Source: Pictodentalium vernedei
Taxonomy: Eukaryota; Mollusca; Scaphopoda; Dentaliida; Dentaliidae
Assembly (NCBI GenBank): GCA_031216915.1
Contig: CM062292.1
Coordinates: 73,080,956 to 73,144,955 of the forward strand
Direction: 5' to 3'
Length of the DNA stretch: 64,000 bases
The position numbers were made by a program, and so were the translations under genes. The notes below the pieces were generated by a model. The model was given only the letters and a program-made list of their open reading frames with translations, did not search any database and was not told where the DNA came from. Below, one piece after another: positions 18,730-30,200 of this stretch (the stretch's first letter is position 1; each line of letters opens with the position of its first letter).

Positions 18730-19270
18730 CTAGTGCTTTTGAGTGGATACCGAACAATTTCTCATGGGTGACCAATACAACCAATACAATTGTTTATTTT
18801 TCGTGAGCACTTGCGCGAGGGAAAATTACCACTTATCTCGGTCGCAAGTGAGAGACTTTTCGGTATCCACTTAAAAACAATAGATTTTCTTTTTATTATA
18901 CGCTTTTTATAAGAATCATGAATTGATGCATGGAAGTAAACAGTGCAGTGAATCATTGATACGTGGAAGTGATTTCATCGATACTCGGAACAGATAGCGT
19001 GTTGCGATCTGATTCTGTTGGTGGGTTTCTAGTCCAAATATGGCCTGAAAGTCTGTAATATGAGTTTTTGGTTTGGTGCGTCCTTTTAAAAGGACATCTG
19101 TAATATAAGTCTTTGGTTTGGTACGTCCTTTTAAAAGGACATACCAAACCAAAAACTTATATTACAGACGTTCAGGCCATGTTTGGACTAACAGGTTTCA
19201 TGCATCAATTCAAGGTGAATATGTGTTGAATTATTGCTGGAAATGATCGGTATCCACTCAAAAACACTAG
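18730..19270. mobile_element. 541-bp foldback/MITE with CTAGTG termini
   Basis: Termini CTAGTGCTTTTGAGTGGATA (18730-18749) and TATCCACTCAAAAACACTAG (19251-19270) are inverted repeats continuing into CCGA/TCGG. A third, internal copy in the right-end orientation (TCGGTATCCACTTAAAAACA) lies at about 18859-18884, so the element looks like one foldback nested in or fused to another. The interior contains the 161-bp palindrome at 19030-19190. No coding capacity and no clear target duplication. Confidence 0.75.
19030..19190. repeat. 161-bp palindrome with an internal 45-bp tandem duplication
   Basis: TAGTCCAAATATGGCCTGAA (19030-) pairs with the reverse complement ending at GTTTGGACTA (19190). The next block, TCTGTAATAT..TTTGGTTTGGT, pairs with ACCAAACC..ATATTACAGA. 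The left arm holds the block TCTGTAATAT..CCTTTTAAAAGGACA twice (19052- and 19097-), so one copy is extra. The self-complementary TCCTTTTAAAAGGA at the apex makes a near-perfect hairpin. Confidence 0.85.
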
Positions 19271-19770
19271 ATTTACTTTTCATTTTACATTTTTAGAACA
19301 AATTCATCATTTCCAGTGATAATTTGACTCGTATTCACCTTGAAGTGATGCTTTGAAAGCCGCCATTTTGAATGATACTGTGAAAGTCAAAAATTCTGTA
19401 TCTTCACAGTGGGGGGTGGGGGGGGGGGGTGTGGATACAATTTCTATCTTGCCGCATTTTCTTCAATAATCTATCGTTTTGCGTGTAAGTAAAATCTGTA
19501 TTTAAGATAGCAACCGCATGTGCGATCATTCAATTCAGAAAATGACAATGATGCTTACCTGCGCTCAGTCGGCATCAAGTTATTATTGTTGGGGTTGACA
19601 TCTTTGATGACAGTAATTAAATAATAAACCACCAGCTCAATGAAACAAATTAGGCAAGATTATTTTTCCCATGATGATATTTTTATACAGGCCTTCCATA
19701 CATTAATAGGAAAAATAGAACAAAGAAACACATAACTGAAATACTACTATAAACTTCAGCGGTTTCAGTA
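19271..19770. other. Non-coding, with a poly-G run
   Basis: AT-rich with a G-rich run at about 19411-19435 (GGGGGGTGGGGGGGGGGGGT). No gene or known repeat was recognised. Confidence 0.5.
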
Positions 19771-20090
19771 CAGTGGTGCCCACTTAACTGGATATCTCTT
19801 AATTGTATATCCCTGTTAATTGAATATAATTTCCCAATACAGAACCATTTACCATACCTCCAGTACAAATTTGACCTGTTAATTGAATATAGGTTATAGA
19901 GTAAACTCCTGTTAATTGAATAAAAAATCTTGTAACCCATCGAGAAATTACCCCACTCTCCCCAGTTTTCTTTTGTTTATAGATCTATTTGACCTCAGTA
20001 CATCCAATACAGGCATTTAATCTATTCTATCTTGTTTGACAGAGCTCATAGAGCTCTGTCAAACAAGATATAATAGAGTAAACTTGGCAA
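19771..20090. mobile_element. pogo/Tigger-like remnant, left end
   Basis: It begins CAGTGGTGCCCACTTAACTG after TA at 19769-19770 and carries CCTGTTAATTGAATA three times (about 19812, 19877, 19908). 19931-20010 matches 10042-10120 block by block. Together with the 10286 terminus it defines both ends of one non-autonomous family. No transposase was found. Confidence 0.65.
20021..20077. repeat. 57-bp hairpin inside the pogo-like remnant
   Basis: TCTATTCTATCTTGTTTGAC AGAGCT pairs with AGCTCT GTCAAACAAGATATAATAGA across CATAG or similar. The other copy of the family (about 10130-10165) has only the right arm, so the inverted left arm was gained here or lost there. Confidence 0.8.
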
Positions 20091-20134
20091 ACACTGCAGT
20101 CTCTCCAAATAAAAAGGTTAAAAATAAGCACTTT

Positions 20135-20195
20135 GAAGTATCCTCTATCACTTTATATGCTTGAGTATATAATCAAATGTGATAGAAGATACTTC
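20135..20195. repeat. 61-bp hairpin
   Basis: GAAGTATCCTCTATCAC (20135-20151) and GTGATAGAAGATACTTC (20179-20195) pair with one mismatch, with a 27-nt AT-rich loop. Non-coding. Confidence 0.8.
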
Positions 20196-20507
20196 ATAGG
20201 GCACTATGAAGTCTTCCCAGCCAGCCTACATTTATGGATGGTAGCATAGTGAATGTTTGTAACATTTACACTAGAGTGTAAGGCCAAAAGAAAATGGTTT
20301 TGGTTCTCATGCACAGCCGAGTTGGAAAAATACCCCTCGCATTGAATTTTTTTTATGGAGGTTCGAAATTTTCCGAAATCTCAAAGTAAACAATGCACCG
20401 CCAATCTCAGATGTTCATTGCAGTATAACAAAAATACTATATGTCCGTGTATACGTCGCCCAGTGTATAAGTCGCACCCCAACTCACACTTGCAATCCCT
20501 CCCTTTT

Positions 20508-20889
20508 ATTATTATTATTATTTATTGGTGTTTAAGGTCACATACTTATGCACAATGGCTAATCGTGACCGTGACAGTTTTACGGGTGGAGGAAGCCGGA
20601 GTACCCGGAGAGAACCACCGAGCAACGACGAGCAGCTGTCAGCTCTCCAACATCGTAACTCTGAACTCTGCACTGCAGCACAGGCAGGGTTAGATTGGTT
20701 GAAGACATGCGCACCATCGACGTGCAGTACACCTCAGTACACAGCGTCATCGTGCCCCCATGTAGGCAATCGGGGTGAAGTGTCTTGCCCAAGGACACAA
20801 CGCGGTTGCCGTAAGTGGGATTCGAACTGAGGACCTCTCGGCTTGCAGCCTGCAAGTCTAGTCCTCTACCAACTGAGCCACCGCGCCCC
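20508..20889 (-). mobile_element. tRNA-derived SINE, full-length copy 2
   Basis: Read on the minus strand: a tRNA-like head GCGCGGTGGCTCAGTTGGTA (A box) and CAGTTCGAATCCC (B box), a central domain TGTCCTTGGGCAAGACACTT, a CACGTCGATGGTGCGCATGT block, and a tail ending in ACCAATAAATAATAATAATAA. The flanking AATCCCTCCCTTTT is present at 20494-20507 and 20890-20903, a perfect 14-bp target-site duplication. It is the best-preserved copy and defines a 382-bp consensus. It cannot be a functional tRNA gene, since the fold is degenerate and fused to the SINE body. Confidence 0.93.
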
Positions 20890-20903
20890 AATCCCTCCCT
20901 TTT

Positions 20904-21204
20904 GCCTAAAGCTTATGCATAGGTCTCACACCCATTTTCAAGTATATGCAGTCAACAAGAATTAGTTGCAAGTTTATATGTTTTGCCAATTTGGGGATGC
21001 AACAGAAATAGGTAAGTTTTCATGAGTTACCACATGTTGAATAAGATAAAAGAATAAAGGAAAATTATTATTAAAGATTTAAAAAATACTTGCATTTTAT
21101 TTGTTTTTCGTTGTTTGTTTATCACCCCATTGTCTGCATCCTTGTCGAGAAAATCCAACACTCGTTTGTGCCTGAGACTTCATAGCTTCAGAATCAGAGC
21201 ACCA
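20904..21204. other. Non-coding, AT-rich
   Basis: No gene, repeat or regulatory element was recognised. Confidence 0.5.
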
Positions 21205-21286
21205 TAACCTGTGCAGTTGTTGTGTGTATGTTGGTTTTTCCAAAACGTGACAGAAAAAACCAATATAAATACAACTGCACAGGTTA
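21205..21286. repeat. 82-bp hairpin
   Basis: TAACCTGTGCAGTTGT (21205-21220) and ACAACTGCACAGGTTA (21271-21286) pair perfectly over 16 bp. The inner TTGGTTTTT / AAAAACCAA continues the stem. Confidence 0.88.
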
Positions 21287-21677
21287 CAGTGCAAATTGTT
21301 GTCCAACATAAACATTGATGGTGCTATTGAAACTGAGAAAAGTATTTGGAACAATAAACTTGCAAAAAATAGTTTGTTTATTAATAGAAATATTATTAGC
21401 AACCACGCGAATACCAGCCATTTCATAAAAATAATTGACATGCATCCTGCGAATCATTTTTACGATTTTGATTCACAGACAGTCGTAATTGTCTCGCAAA
21501 CTGCGATGCGAACCAAAACAAAAAATACCTTGCAATTTTGAGAATATCATTTATGTTTCAAATTTCTTAGTGATTGTTGTTTGGAAATTTTTGGAAATTT
21601 TGTAAAGTTTCTTAACCCTTTACCTAACATGAAAAGCAGACGACACCAATAAAAAAATTCTTGAATAACTATTTTTT

Positions 21678-21783
21678 TCATTTTTTGTCTCAAAAACATA
21701 GGTTATCATCCCTCATTGGAATGAGCTTGATGAGCTTGTTCCAATGAGGTGTCATAACCCATGTTTTTGAGACAAAGAATGAA
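21678..21783. repeat. 106-bp hairpin (MITE-like)
   Basis: TTTTGTCTCAAAAACATAGG pairs with the reverse complement CCATGTTTTTGAGACAAAG. GTTATCATCCCTCATTGGAA pairs with TTCCAATGAGGTGTCATAAC, and the apex is GAGCTTGATGAGCTTG. Outer TTCATT/AATGAA extends the stem. 21287-21677 and 21784-22247 show nothing else assignable. Confidence 0.85.
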
Positions 21784-22247
21784 TAAATAATGAAGATTGG
21801 CGATTTTTGAGAATAGTGCTGGTGGGTTTTGGCCGTTACATTGGGTTCAGGGTTAAAAGAGAAAACCACACATGGATGGGATATTGCACTGAATGCTTTG
21901 TTCCCATCCACAATATCTTATTTTTTTTGTACAAACTACATGAGTAAAGATGACCACTGGTCTGCATTAATACAGTTGGGAAGTCAAAAGTGATTTTTCA
22001 GGGCAATGTCTATGTGTGTGTGTCAGCTGTCTGTTTGACATGTACCAGTGCAAACAAAAATATCTGTTTTGTTTTGCCTTGCTAGGAGCTGATAAAGGGT
22101 TGACATAGAGTGAGTGTAGACTCCTACCCCACCTCAACTCTCAACTTCATGCACGTCCCCAACTCCCAACCCCTGGATCCCACTTTGTGATTTGTGCATG
22201 TTCTATTGGAAAAAATAATTATCCAACATGCCGGCTCCAAGAAGCAT

Positions 22248-22742
22248 AATATCAATTTCTATTATCTGAATCCTGTCTTAGGTTCCCTTACTTTAGTGTG
22301 ATCTTACCCATCATTGGGAACCAGATAAATATCAATCTCTATTATCTGATTCCCTGTCTTAGGTTCCCTTACTTTAGTGTCACACCTTACCCATCGTTGG
22401 GAACCAGATAAATATCAATCTCTATTATCTGATTCCCTGTCTTTGGTCTGCTTACTTTAGTGTCAGACCTTACCCATCATTGGGAACCAGATAAATATCA
22501 ATCTCTATTATCTGATTCCCTGTCTTAGGTTCCCTTACTTTAGTGTGAGATCTTACACATCATTGGGAACCAGATAAATATCAATCTCTATTAACTGATT
22601 CCCTGTCTTAGGTTCCGTTACTTTAGTGTGGGATCTTACTCGACATTGGGAACCAGATAAATATCAATCACTATTATCTGATTCGCTGTCTTAGGTTGCC
22701 TTACTTTAGTCCGAGACCTTACCCGTCATTGGGAACAAGATA
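22248..22742. repeat. 83-bp satellite, first block (about 6 monomers)
   Basis: It begins at ATATCAATTTCTATTATCTG and continues with the monomer of the main array. The block is cut by the TA-flanked MITE at 22743 and resumes for a few bases at 23057 before the next insertion. Monomers here are somewhat more diverged than in the array interior, as expected at an array edge. Confidence 0.95.
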
Positions 22743-23056
22743 CAGTCAAAACTAGAAGTCCTGTCACGAACTGTGCGCTTATCTAGGCTTAATTGCGCGT
22801 AGGAATTGTTCGCAATTGCCATATCGAATGGCATCAAAAGCACGGCAGGTTCTCCTGGTTACCAATAGCAAACACAGGCAATGTTTCTGCCAATGGACCT
22901 CCAGGTCACCCGGAGGTCCATTGGCTGAAACATTGCTTGTGTACAGGCCATATGTACAGAATTTGCTAGCCTTACTATAGTCATAACGCGTAGCTTAACG
23001 CGCATATCACCATGCTATTTGCGCGCATTTCATGACAGGACTTCTAGTTTTAACTG
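22743..23056. mobile_element. 314-bp Tc1/mariner-type MITE inserted in the satellite
   Basis: The left terminus CAGTCAAAACTAGAAGTCCT continues as GTCACGAA..GCGC. The right terminus is its reverse complement, ending AGGACTTCTAGTTTTAACTG. The inverted repeats span over 30 bp with few mismatches. TA at 22741-22742 and TA at 23057-23058 flank it, and removing one TA plus the element restores an uninterrupted monomer (..ACAAGA-TA-AATATCAATC..). The centre (22872-22942) is a second near-perfect inverted repeat around CCAATGGACCTCC / GGAGGTCCATTGG. No ORF; it would need transposase in trans. Confidence 0.92.
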
Positions 23057-23083
23057 TAAATATCAATCTCTATTATCTAATTT

Positions 23084-24252
23084 CGAGCTGGTCGGTTTAA
23101 CCGAATTGAAACTCGGTTTTTTAGTGGAAACCGAACCAAGAGATTAAAAACCGTACATTTTTGGTTTTTCTTAACTTTTGAATATTCACATTTAGCACGC
23201 CATAGATTTTGTATAATCAACAAAATGTCTGCTAAAGTGCTTGGTAGCATATCAATAAGAAACGACGATAGAAATGCCAAATGCCAATTAAGCAATAAGT
23301 CAGTCATCGCCCAGTGCGTAATTACCGCCAACCAACGTCGCCACATACAGAATCATCATGCCAAAGAGTAAAACACTGTTATTGAAAACGAACGGACTGT
23401 GACACCTGCAAAGTATCAGTTCATTCAAACCTCAGTTGGTGTTGGGAAACCCCTTTTTGCAGGAAGGGGATTAAATTAATATTAATATAACGTTAGCTGC
23501 ACATACCTGTCATACAAAGTGTCAATCAGAAATTTGAATAGAATGAAAGTAGGAATCCAAAATACACTTATATGTGTAAAATGCACATGGCTGGGTTGTT
23601 TTTCGAAGCAATGGGAATTCTCAGAATTGAAAGACTCTTTGACAATTATAATTAAAACTGACAGGAATAATGGACATGGAAATCAGGTCAGGAGACGATC
23701 TTGTCGGTAATTTGCATAACCTCTTCAGTGCTTTGGAAATGAATGGTTCTGGGATTTAGAGTTTGCTCCTTTCGGGTACAAATGTCAACTTGTCAGGTTA
23801 GTTAGACTGTGAAATGGGTATCTGTTTTACTGAAGGTAAATGGCATATTCTAAAGTTCGCAACTTCCTGAAACTGGGCAGTTGCTTTCTCAAATTCTGAC
23901 CTGTTTCGTAACTCCGCGCTGCAGCACAGGCAAGGTTAGATTGGTTGAAGACATGCATACCATCGTCGTGCAGTACGCCTTAGTACACGGCGTCATCGTG
24001 CCCCCATGCGGGCAATGGAGATGAATTGTTTTGCTCAAGGACACAACGCGGTTGCCGCAGGTGGGATTCGAACCGAGGACATCTCAGCTTGCACCCAGCA
24101 CCTCTACCTACTGAGCCACCGCGCTCCCCTCCTAGTTTAATAAATAAGATATGGAAAATATATGTTTTGTGTTACAAAAACCAAAACCCAATTTTTTTTT
24201 GCCCAAAACCGAACCGAATCCGAACCGAGGGAAAAGTTCAAAACAAACCAGC
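23084..24252. mobile_element. Non-autonomous hAT-like element inserted in the satellite
   Basis: The satellite is interrupted between TCTAATTT (23076-23083) and TCTAATCT (24253-24260), a possible 8-bp target duplication with one mismatch. The ends are GAGCTGGTCGGTTTAACCGA on the left and, reverse-complemented on the right, GCTGGTTTGTTTTGAACTTT, plus CGGTTCGGATTCGGTTCGG repeats; AACCGAACC motifs occur at both ends. The interior is AT-rich with no transposase. It carries a 5'-truncated SINE at 23911-24127. The exact termini are uncertain by 1-3 bases. Confidence 0.65.
23911..24127 (-). mobile_element. tRNA-derived SINE, truncated copy 3
   Basis: On the minus strand the head GAGCGCGGTGGCTCAGTAGG and GGTTCGAATCCCACCTGCGG are present. 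The central CCTTGAGCAAAACAATTC is mutated, and the tail half is missing beyond CAGCGCGGAGTTACG. It is nested inside the hAT-like element. No target duplication was found. Confidence 0.85.
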
Positions 24253-27200
24253 TCTAATCTGATTCCCTGACTTAGGTTGCCTTACTTTAGTGCGAGATCT
24301 TACCCATCATTGGGAACCAGATAAATATCAATCTCTATTATCTGATTCCCTATCTTAGGTTCCCTTACTTTAGTGTCAGATCTTACCCATCATTGGGAAC
24401 CAGATAAATATCAATCTCTATTATCTGATTCCCTATCTTAGGTTCCCTTACTTTAGTGTCAGAACTTACCCATCATTGGGGAACCAGATAAATATCAATC
24501 TCAATTATCTGATTCCCTGTCTTAGGTTCATTTACTTTAGTGTGACATCTTAGATGTCATTCGGAATCGGATAAACATCAATCTCCATTACCTGATTCCC
24601 TCTCTTAGGTTCCCTTATTTAGAGTGACATCTTGCCCGTCAATGGGAATCAGATAAATATCAATCACCATTATCTGATTCCCTGTCTAAGGTACCCTTAC
24701 TTTAGTCCGAGACCTTACCCATCATTGGGAAACAGATAAATATCAATCGCTATTATCTGATTCCCTGTCTTAGGTTGCCTTACTTTAGAGTGAGATCTTA
24801 CCCGTCATTGGGAACCAGACAAAAATCAATCTCTATTATCTCATTCCCCATCTAAGGTTGCCTTACGTCAGTGAGAGATCTTACCCATCATTGGGAACCA
24901 GATAAATATCAATCTCTATTATCTGATTCCCTGTCTTAGGATCCCTTACTTTAGTGTCAGATCTTACCCTTCAATGGGAACCAGATAAATATCAATCTTT
25001 ATTATCTCATTCCGTGTCTTAGGCTTGCTTACTTTAGTGTGACATCTTACACATCATTGAGAATAAGATAAACATCAATCTCCATTACCTGATTCCTTGT
25101 CTTAGGTTCCCTTATTTAGTGTGATGTCTTACACGGCAATGTGAACCAGATAAATATCAATCACTATTATCTGATTCCCTGTCTTAGGTTCCTTTACTTT
25201 AGTGTGAGACCCTACCCATCTTTCGGAACCAAATAAATGTCAATCTCTATTATCTGATTCCCTGTCTTAGGTTCCCTTACTTTAGTGTGAGACCTTACCC
25301 ATCATTGGGAACCAGATAAATATCAATCGCTATTATCTGATTCCCTGTCTTAGGTTGCCTTACTTTAGTGTGAGATCTTACCCGTCATTGGGAACCAGAC
25401 AAAAATCAATCTCTATTATCTCATTCCCCATCTAAGGTTGCCTTACGTCAGTGAGAGATCTTACCCATCATTGGGAACCAGATAAATATCAATCTCTATT
25501 ATCTGATTCCCTGTCTTAGGATCCCTTACTTTAGTGTCAGATCTTACCCTTCAATGGGAACCAGATAAATATCAATCTTTATTATCTCATTCCGTGTCTT
25601 AGGCTTGCTTACTTTAGTGTAACATCTTACACATCATTGAGAATAAGATAAACATCAATCTCCATTACCTGATTCCTTGTCTTAGGTTCCCTTATTTAGT
25701 GTGATGTCTTACACGGCAATGTGAACCAGATAAATATCAATCACTATTATCTGATTCCCTGTCTTAGGTTCCTTTACTTTAGTGTGAGACCCTACCCATC
25801 TTTCGGAACCAAATAAATGTCAATCTCTATTATCTGATTCCCTGTCTTAGGTTCCCTTACTTTAGTGTGAGACCTTACCCATCATTGGGAACCAGATAAA
25901 TATCAATCTCTATTATCTGATTCCCTGTCTTAGGTTCCCTTACTTTAGTGTGAGATCTTACCCATCATTTGGAACCAGATAAATATCAATCTCTATTATC
26001 TGATTCCCTGTCTTAGGTTCCCTTACTTTAGTGTGAGACCTTACCCATCATTGGGAACCACATAAATATCAATCTCTATTATCTGATTCCCTGTCTTAGG
26101 TTCCCTTACTTTAGTGTGAGACCTTACCCATCATTGGGAACCAGATAAATATCAATCTCTATTATTTGATTCACTGTCTTAGGTTCCCTTACTTTAGTGT
26201 GAGACCTTACCCATCATTGGGAACCAGATAAATATCAATCTCTATTATCTGATTCCCTGTCTTAGGTTCCCTTACTTTAGTGTGAGACCTTACCCATCAT
26301 TGGGAACCAGATAAATATCAATCTCTATTATCTGATTCACTGTCTTAGGTTCCCTTACTTTAGTGTGAGACCTTACCCATCATTGGGAACCAGATAAATA
26401 TCAATCTCTATTATCTGATTCCGTGTCTTAGGTCCCCTTACTTTAGTGTGAGACCCTACCCATCTTTCGGAACCAAATAAATGTCAATCTCTATTATCTG
26501 ATTCCCTGTCTTAGGTTCCCTTACTTTAGTGTGAGACCTTACCCATCATTGGGAACCAGATAAATATCAACCTCTATTATCTGATTCCCTGTCTTAGGTT
26601 CCCTTACTTTAGTGTGAGACCTTACCCATCATTGGGAACCAGATAAATATCAATCTCTATTATCTGATTCCCTGTCTTAGGTTCCCTTACTTTAGTGTGA
26701 GACCCTACCCATCTTTCGGAACCAAATAAATGTCAATCTCTATTATCTGATTCCCTGTCTTAGGTTCCCTTACTTTAGTGTGAGACCTTACTCATCATTG
26801 GGAATCAGATAAATATCAATCTCTATTATCTGATTCCCTGTCTTAGGTTCCCTTACTTTAGTGTGAGACCTTACCCATCATTGGGAACCACATAAATATC
26901 AATCTCTATTATCTGATTCCCTGTCTTAGGTCCCCTTACTTTAGTGTGAGACCTTACCCATCATTGGGAACCAGATAAATATCAATCTCTATTATCTGAT
27001 TCCCTGTCTTAGGTCCCCTTACTTTAGTGTGAGATCTTACCCGTCATTGGGAACCAGATAAATATTAATCTCTATTATCTGATTCCCTCTCTTACTTTTC
27101 CTTATTTAGTGTCAGACCTTACCCATCATTGGGAGCCAGATAAATATCAATCTCTATTATCTGATTCCCTGTCTTAGGTCCCCTTACTTTAGTGTGAGAT

Positions 27201-30200
27201 CTTACCCATCATTGGAACCAGATAAATATCAATCTCTATATCTGATTCTCTGTCTTAGGTTCCCTTACTTTAGTGTCAGACCTTACCCATCATTGGGAAC
27301 CAGATAAATATCAATCTCTATTATCTGATTCCCTGTCTTAGGTTCCCTTACTTTACTGTGAGACCTTACCCATCACCGAGAACCAGATACATATCAATCT
27401 CTATTATCTCATTCCCTGTCTTAGGTTCCCTTACTTTAGTGTCAGACCTAACCCATCATTGCGAACCAGATAAATATCAATCTCCGTTATCTGATTCCAT
27501 GTCTTAGGTCCCCTTACTTAAGTGTCAGACCTTACCCATCATTGAGAACCAGATAAATATCAATCTCTGTTATCTGATTACCTGCCTTAGGTCCGCTTAC
27601 TTTAGTGTCAGGCCTTATCCATCATTGGGAACCAAATAAATATCAATCTCTATTATCCGATTCCCTGTCTTAGGTTCCCTTACTTTAGCGTCACACCTTA
27701 CCCATCATTGGGAACCGGATAAATATCAATCTCTGTTATGTGATTCCCTGTCTTAGGTCCGCTTACTTTAGTGTCAGGCCTTATCCATCATTGGGAACCA
27801 AATAAATATCAATCTCTATTATCTGATTCCCTGCCTTAGGTTCCCTTACTTTCGAGTCAGATCTTACCCGTCAATGGGAACCAAATAAATATCAATCTCT
27901 GTTATCTGATTCTGTGTCTTAGGTTTGCTTACTTTAGTGTGACATCTTACACATCATTGAGAATAAGATAAACATCAATCTCCATTACCTGATTCCCTGT
28001 CTTAGGTTCCCTTATTTAGTGTGATGTCTTACACGGCAATGGGAACCAGATAAATATCAATCACTATTATCTGATTCCCTGCCTTAGGTACCCTTACTTT
28101 AGTCTGAAACCTTACCCATCATTGGGAATCGGATAAACATCAATCTCTATTATCTGATTCCCTGTCTTAGGTTCCCTTACATTAGTGTCAGATCTTACCA
28201 ATCATTGGCAACCAGATAAACATCAATCTCTATTATCTGATTCCCTGTCTTAGGTCCTCTTACTTTTGTGTGAGATCTTACCCATCATTGGAACCAGACA
28301 AATATCAATCTCTATTATCTGATTCCCTGTCTTAGGTTCCCTTACTTTAGTGTCAGACCTTACCCATCATTGGGAACCAGATACATATCAATCTCTATTA
28401 TCTGATTCCCTGTCTTAGGTCTGCTTACTTTAGTGTCAGACCTTACCCATCCTTGGGAACCAGATACATATCAATCTCTATTATCTGATTCCCTGTCTTA
28501 GGTTCCCTTACTTTAGTGTCAGACCTTACCCATCATTGGGAACCAGATAAATATCAATCTCTATCATCTGATTCCCTGTCTTAGGTCCCCTTATTTAGAG
28601 TGACATTTTACCAGTCAATGGGAAACAGATAAATATCAATCTCTATTATCTGATTCCCTCTCTTAGTTTACCTTACTTTAGTGTCAGACCTAACCCATCA
28701 TTGAGAACCAGATAAATATCAATCTCCATTATCTGAATCCCTGTCTTAGGTTCCCTTACTTAAGTGTCAGACCTTACCCATCATTGGGAACCAGATAAAT
28801 ATCAATCTCTATTATCTGATTCCCTGTCTTTTGTCCCCTTATTTAGAGTGACATTTTACCTGTCAATGGGAAACAGATAAATAACAATCTCTATTATCTG
28901 ATTCCCTGTCTTAGGTTGCCTTACTTTAGTGTGAGACCTTAACAATCATTGGGAAACCAGATAAATATCAATCTCTATTATCTGATTCCCCGTCGTAGGT
29001 TCCGTTAATTTAGTGTGAGATCTTACCCATCATTGGGAACCAGATAAATATCAATCTCTATTATCTTGATTCCCTCTCTTAGTTTCGCTTACTTTAGTGT
29101 GAGACCTTACCCATCATTGGTAGCAATATTAATATCAATCTCTATTATCTGATTCCCTGCCTTAGGTCCACTTTCTTTAGTGTGAGATCTTAACCATCAT
29201 TGGGAACCAGATAAATATCAATCTCTATTATCTGATTCCCTGTCTTAAGTTCCCTTATTTTAGCGTCGGACCTTACCCATCATTGGGAACCAGATAAATG
29301 TCAATCTCTATTATCTGATACCCTGTCTTAGGTCCCCTTACTTTAGTGTGACATTTTACCCATCAATGGGAAACAGATAAATATCAATTTCTATTATCTG
29401 ATTCCCTGTCTTAGGTTCCCTTACTTTAGTGTGAGATCTTACCTGTCATCGGGAACCAGATAAATATCAATCTTTATTATCTGATTCCATGTCGTAGGAT
29501 CGCTTACTTTAGTGTCACATCTTACACATCATTGGGAATCAGATAAACATCAATCTCCATTATCTGATTCCCTGTCTTAGGTTCCCTTATTTAGTCTGAC
29601 AACTTAACCGTCAATGGGAAACAGATAAATATCAATCACTATTATCTGATTGTCTGTCTTAGGTTCCCTTACTTTAGTGTGAGATCCTACCCATCATTGG
29701 GAACCAGATAAATATCAATCTCTATTATCTGATTCCCTGTCTTAGGTCCCCTTACTTTAGTGTCAGACCTTACCCAACATTGGGAACCAGATAAATATCA
29801 ATCTCTATTATCTGATTCCCTGTCTTAGGTCCCCTTACTTTAGTGTGAGATCTTACCCACCATTGGGAACCAGATAAATACCAATCTCTATCATCCGATT
29901 CCCTGTCTTAGGTTCCCTTACTTTAGTGTCAGACCTTACCCATCATTGGGAGCCATTTAAATATCAATATCTATTATCTGATTCCCTGTCTTAGGTTCCG
30001 TTACATTAGTGTCAGATCTTACCCGTCAATGGAAACCAGATAAATCTCTATTATCTAATTCGCCGACTTACGTTCTCTTATTTTATTCCGACAGCATGCC
30101 CATCATTGGGTACCAGATAAATATCAATCACTATTATCTGATCCCCTGTCTTAGATTCCCTTACTTTAGTGTCAGAACTAACCCATCATTGAGAACCAGA

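Noticed and set aside
20820..20889. A tRNA gene on the minus strand (also at 6840-6908, 10500-10560 and 24060-24127)
   Set aside because: The boxes are tRNA-like, but the sequence is fused to a SINE body with a tail and target duplications. These are SINE heads.
23077..23346. An 89-codon minus-strand frame
   Set aside because: It lies in the AT-rich interior of a non-autonomous hAT-like element, with no recognisable motif.
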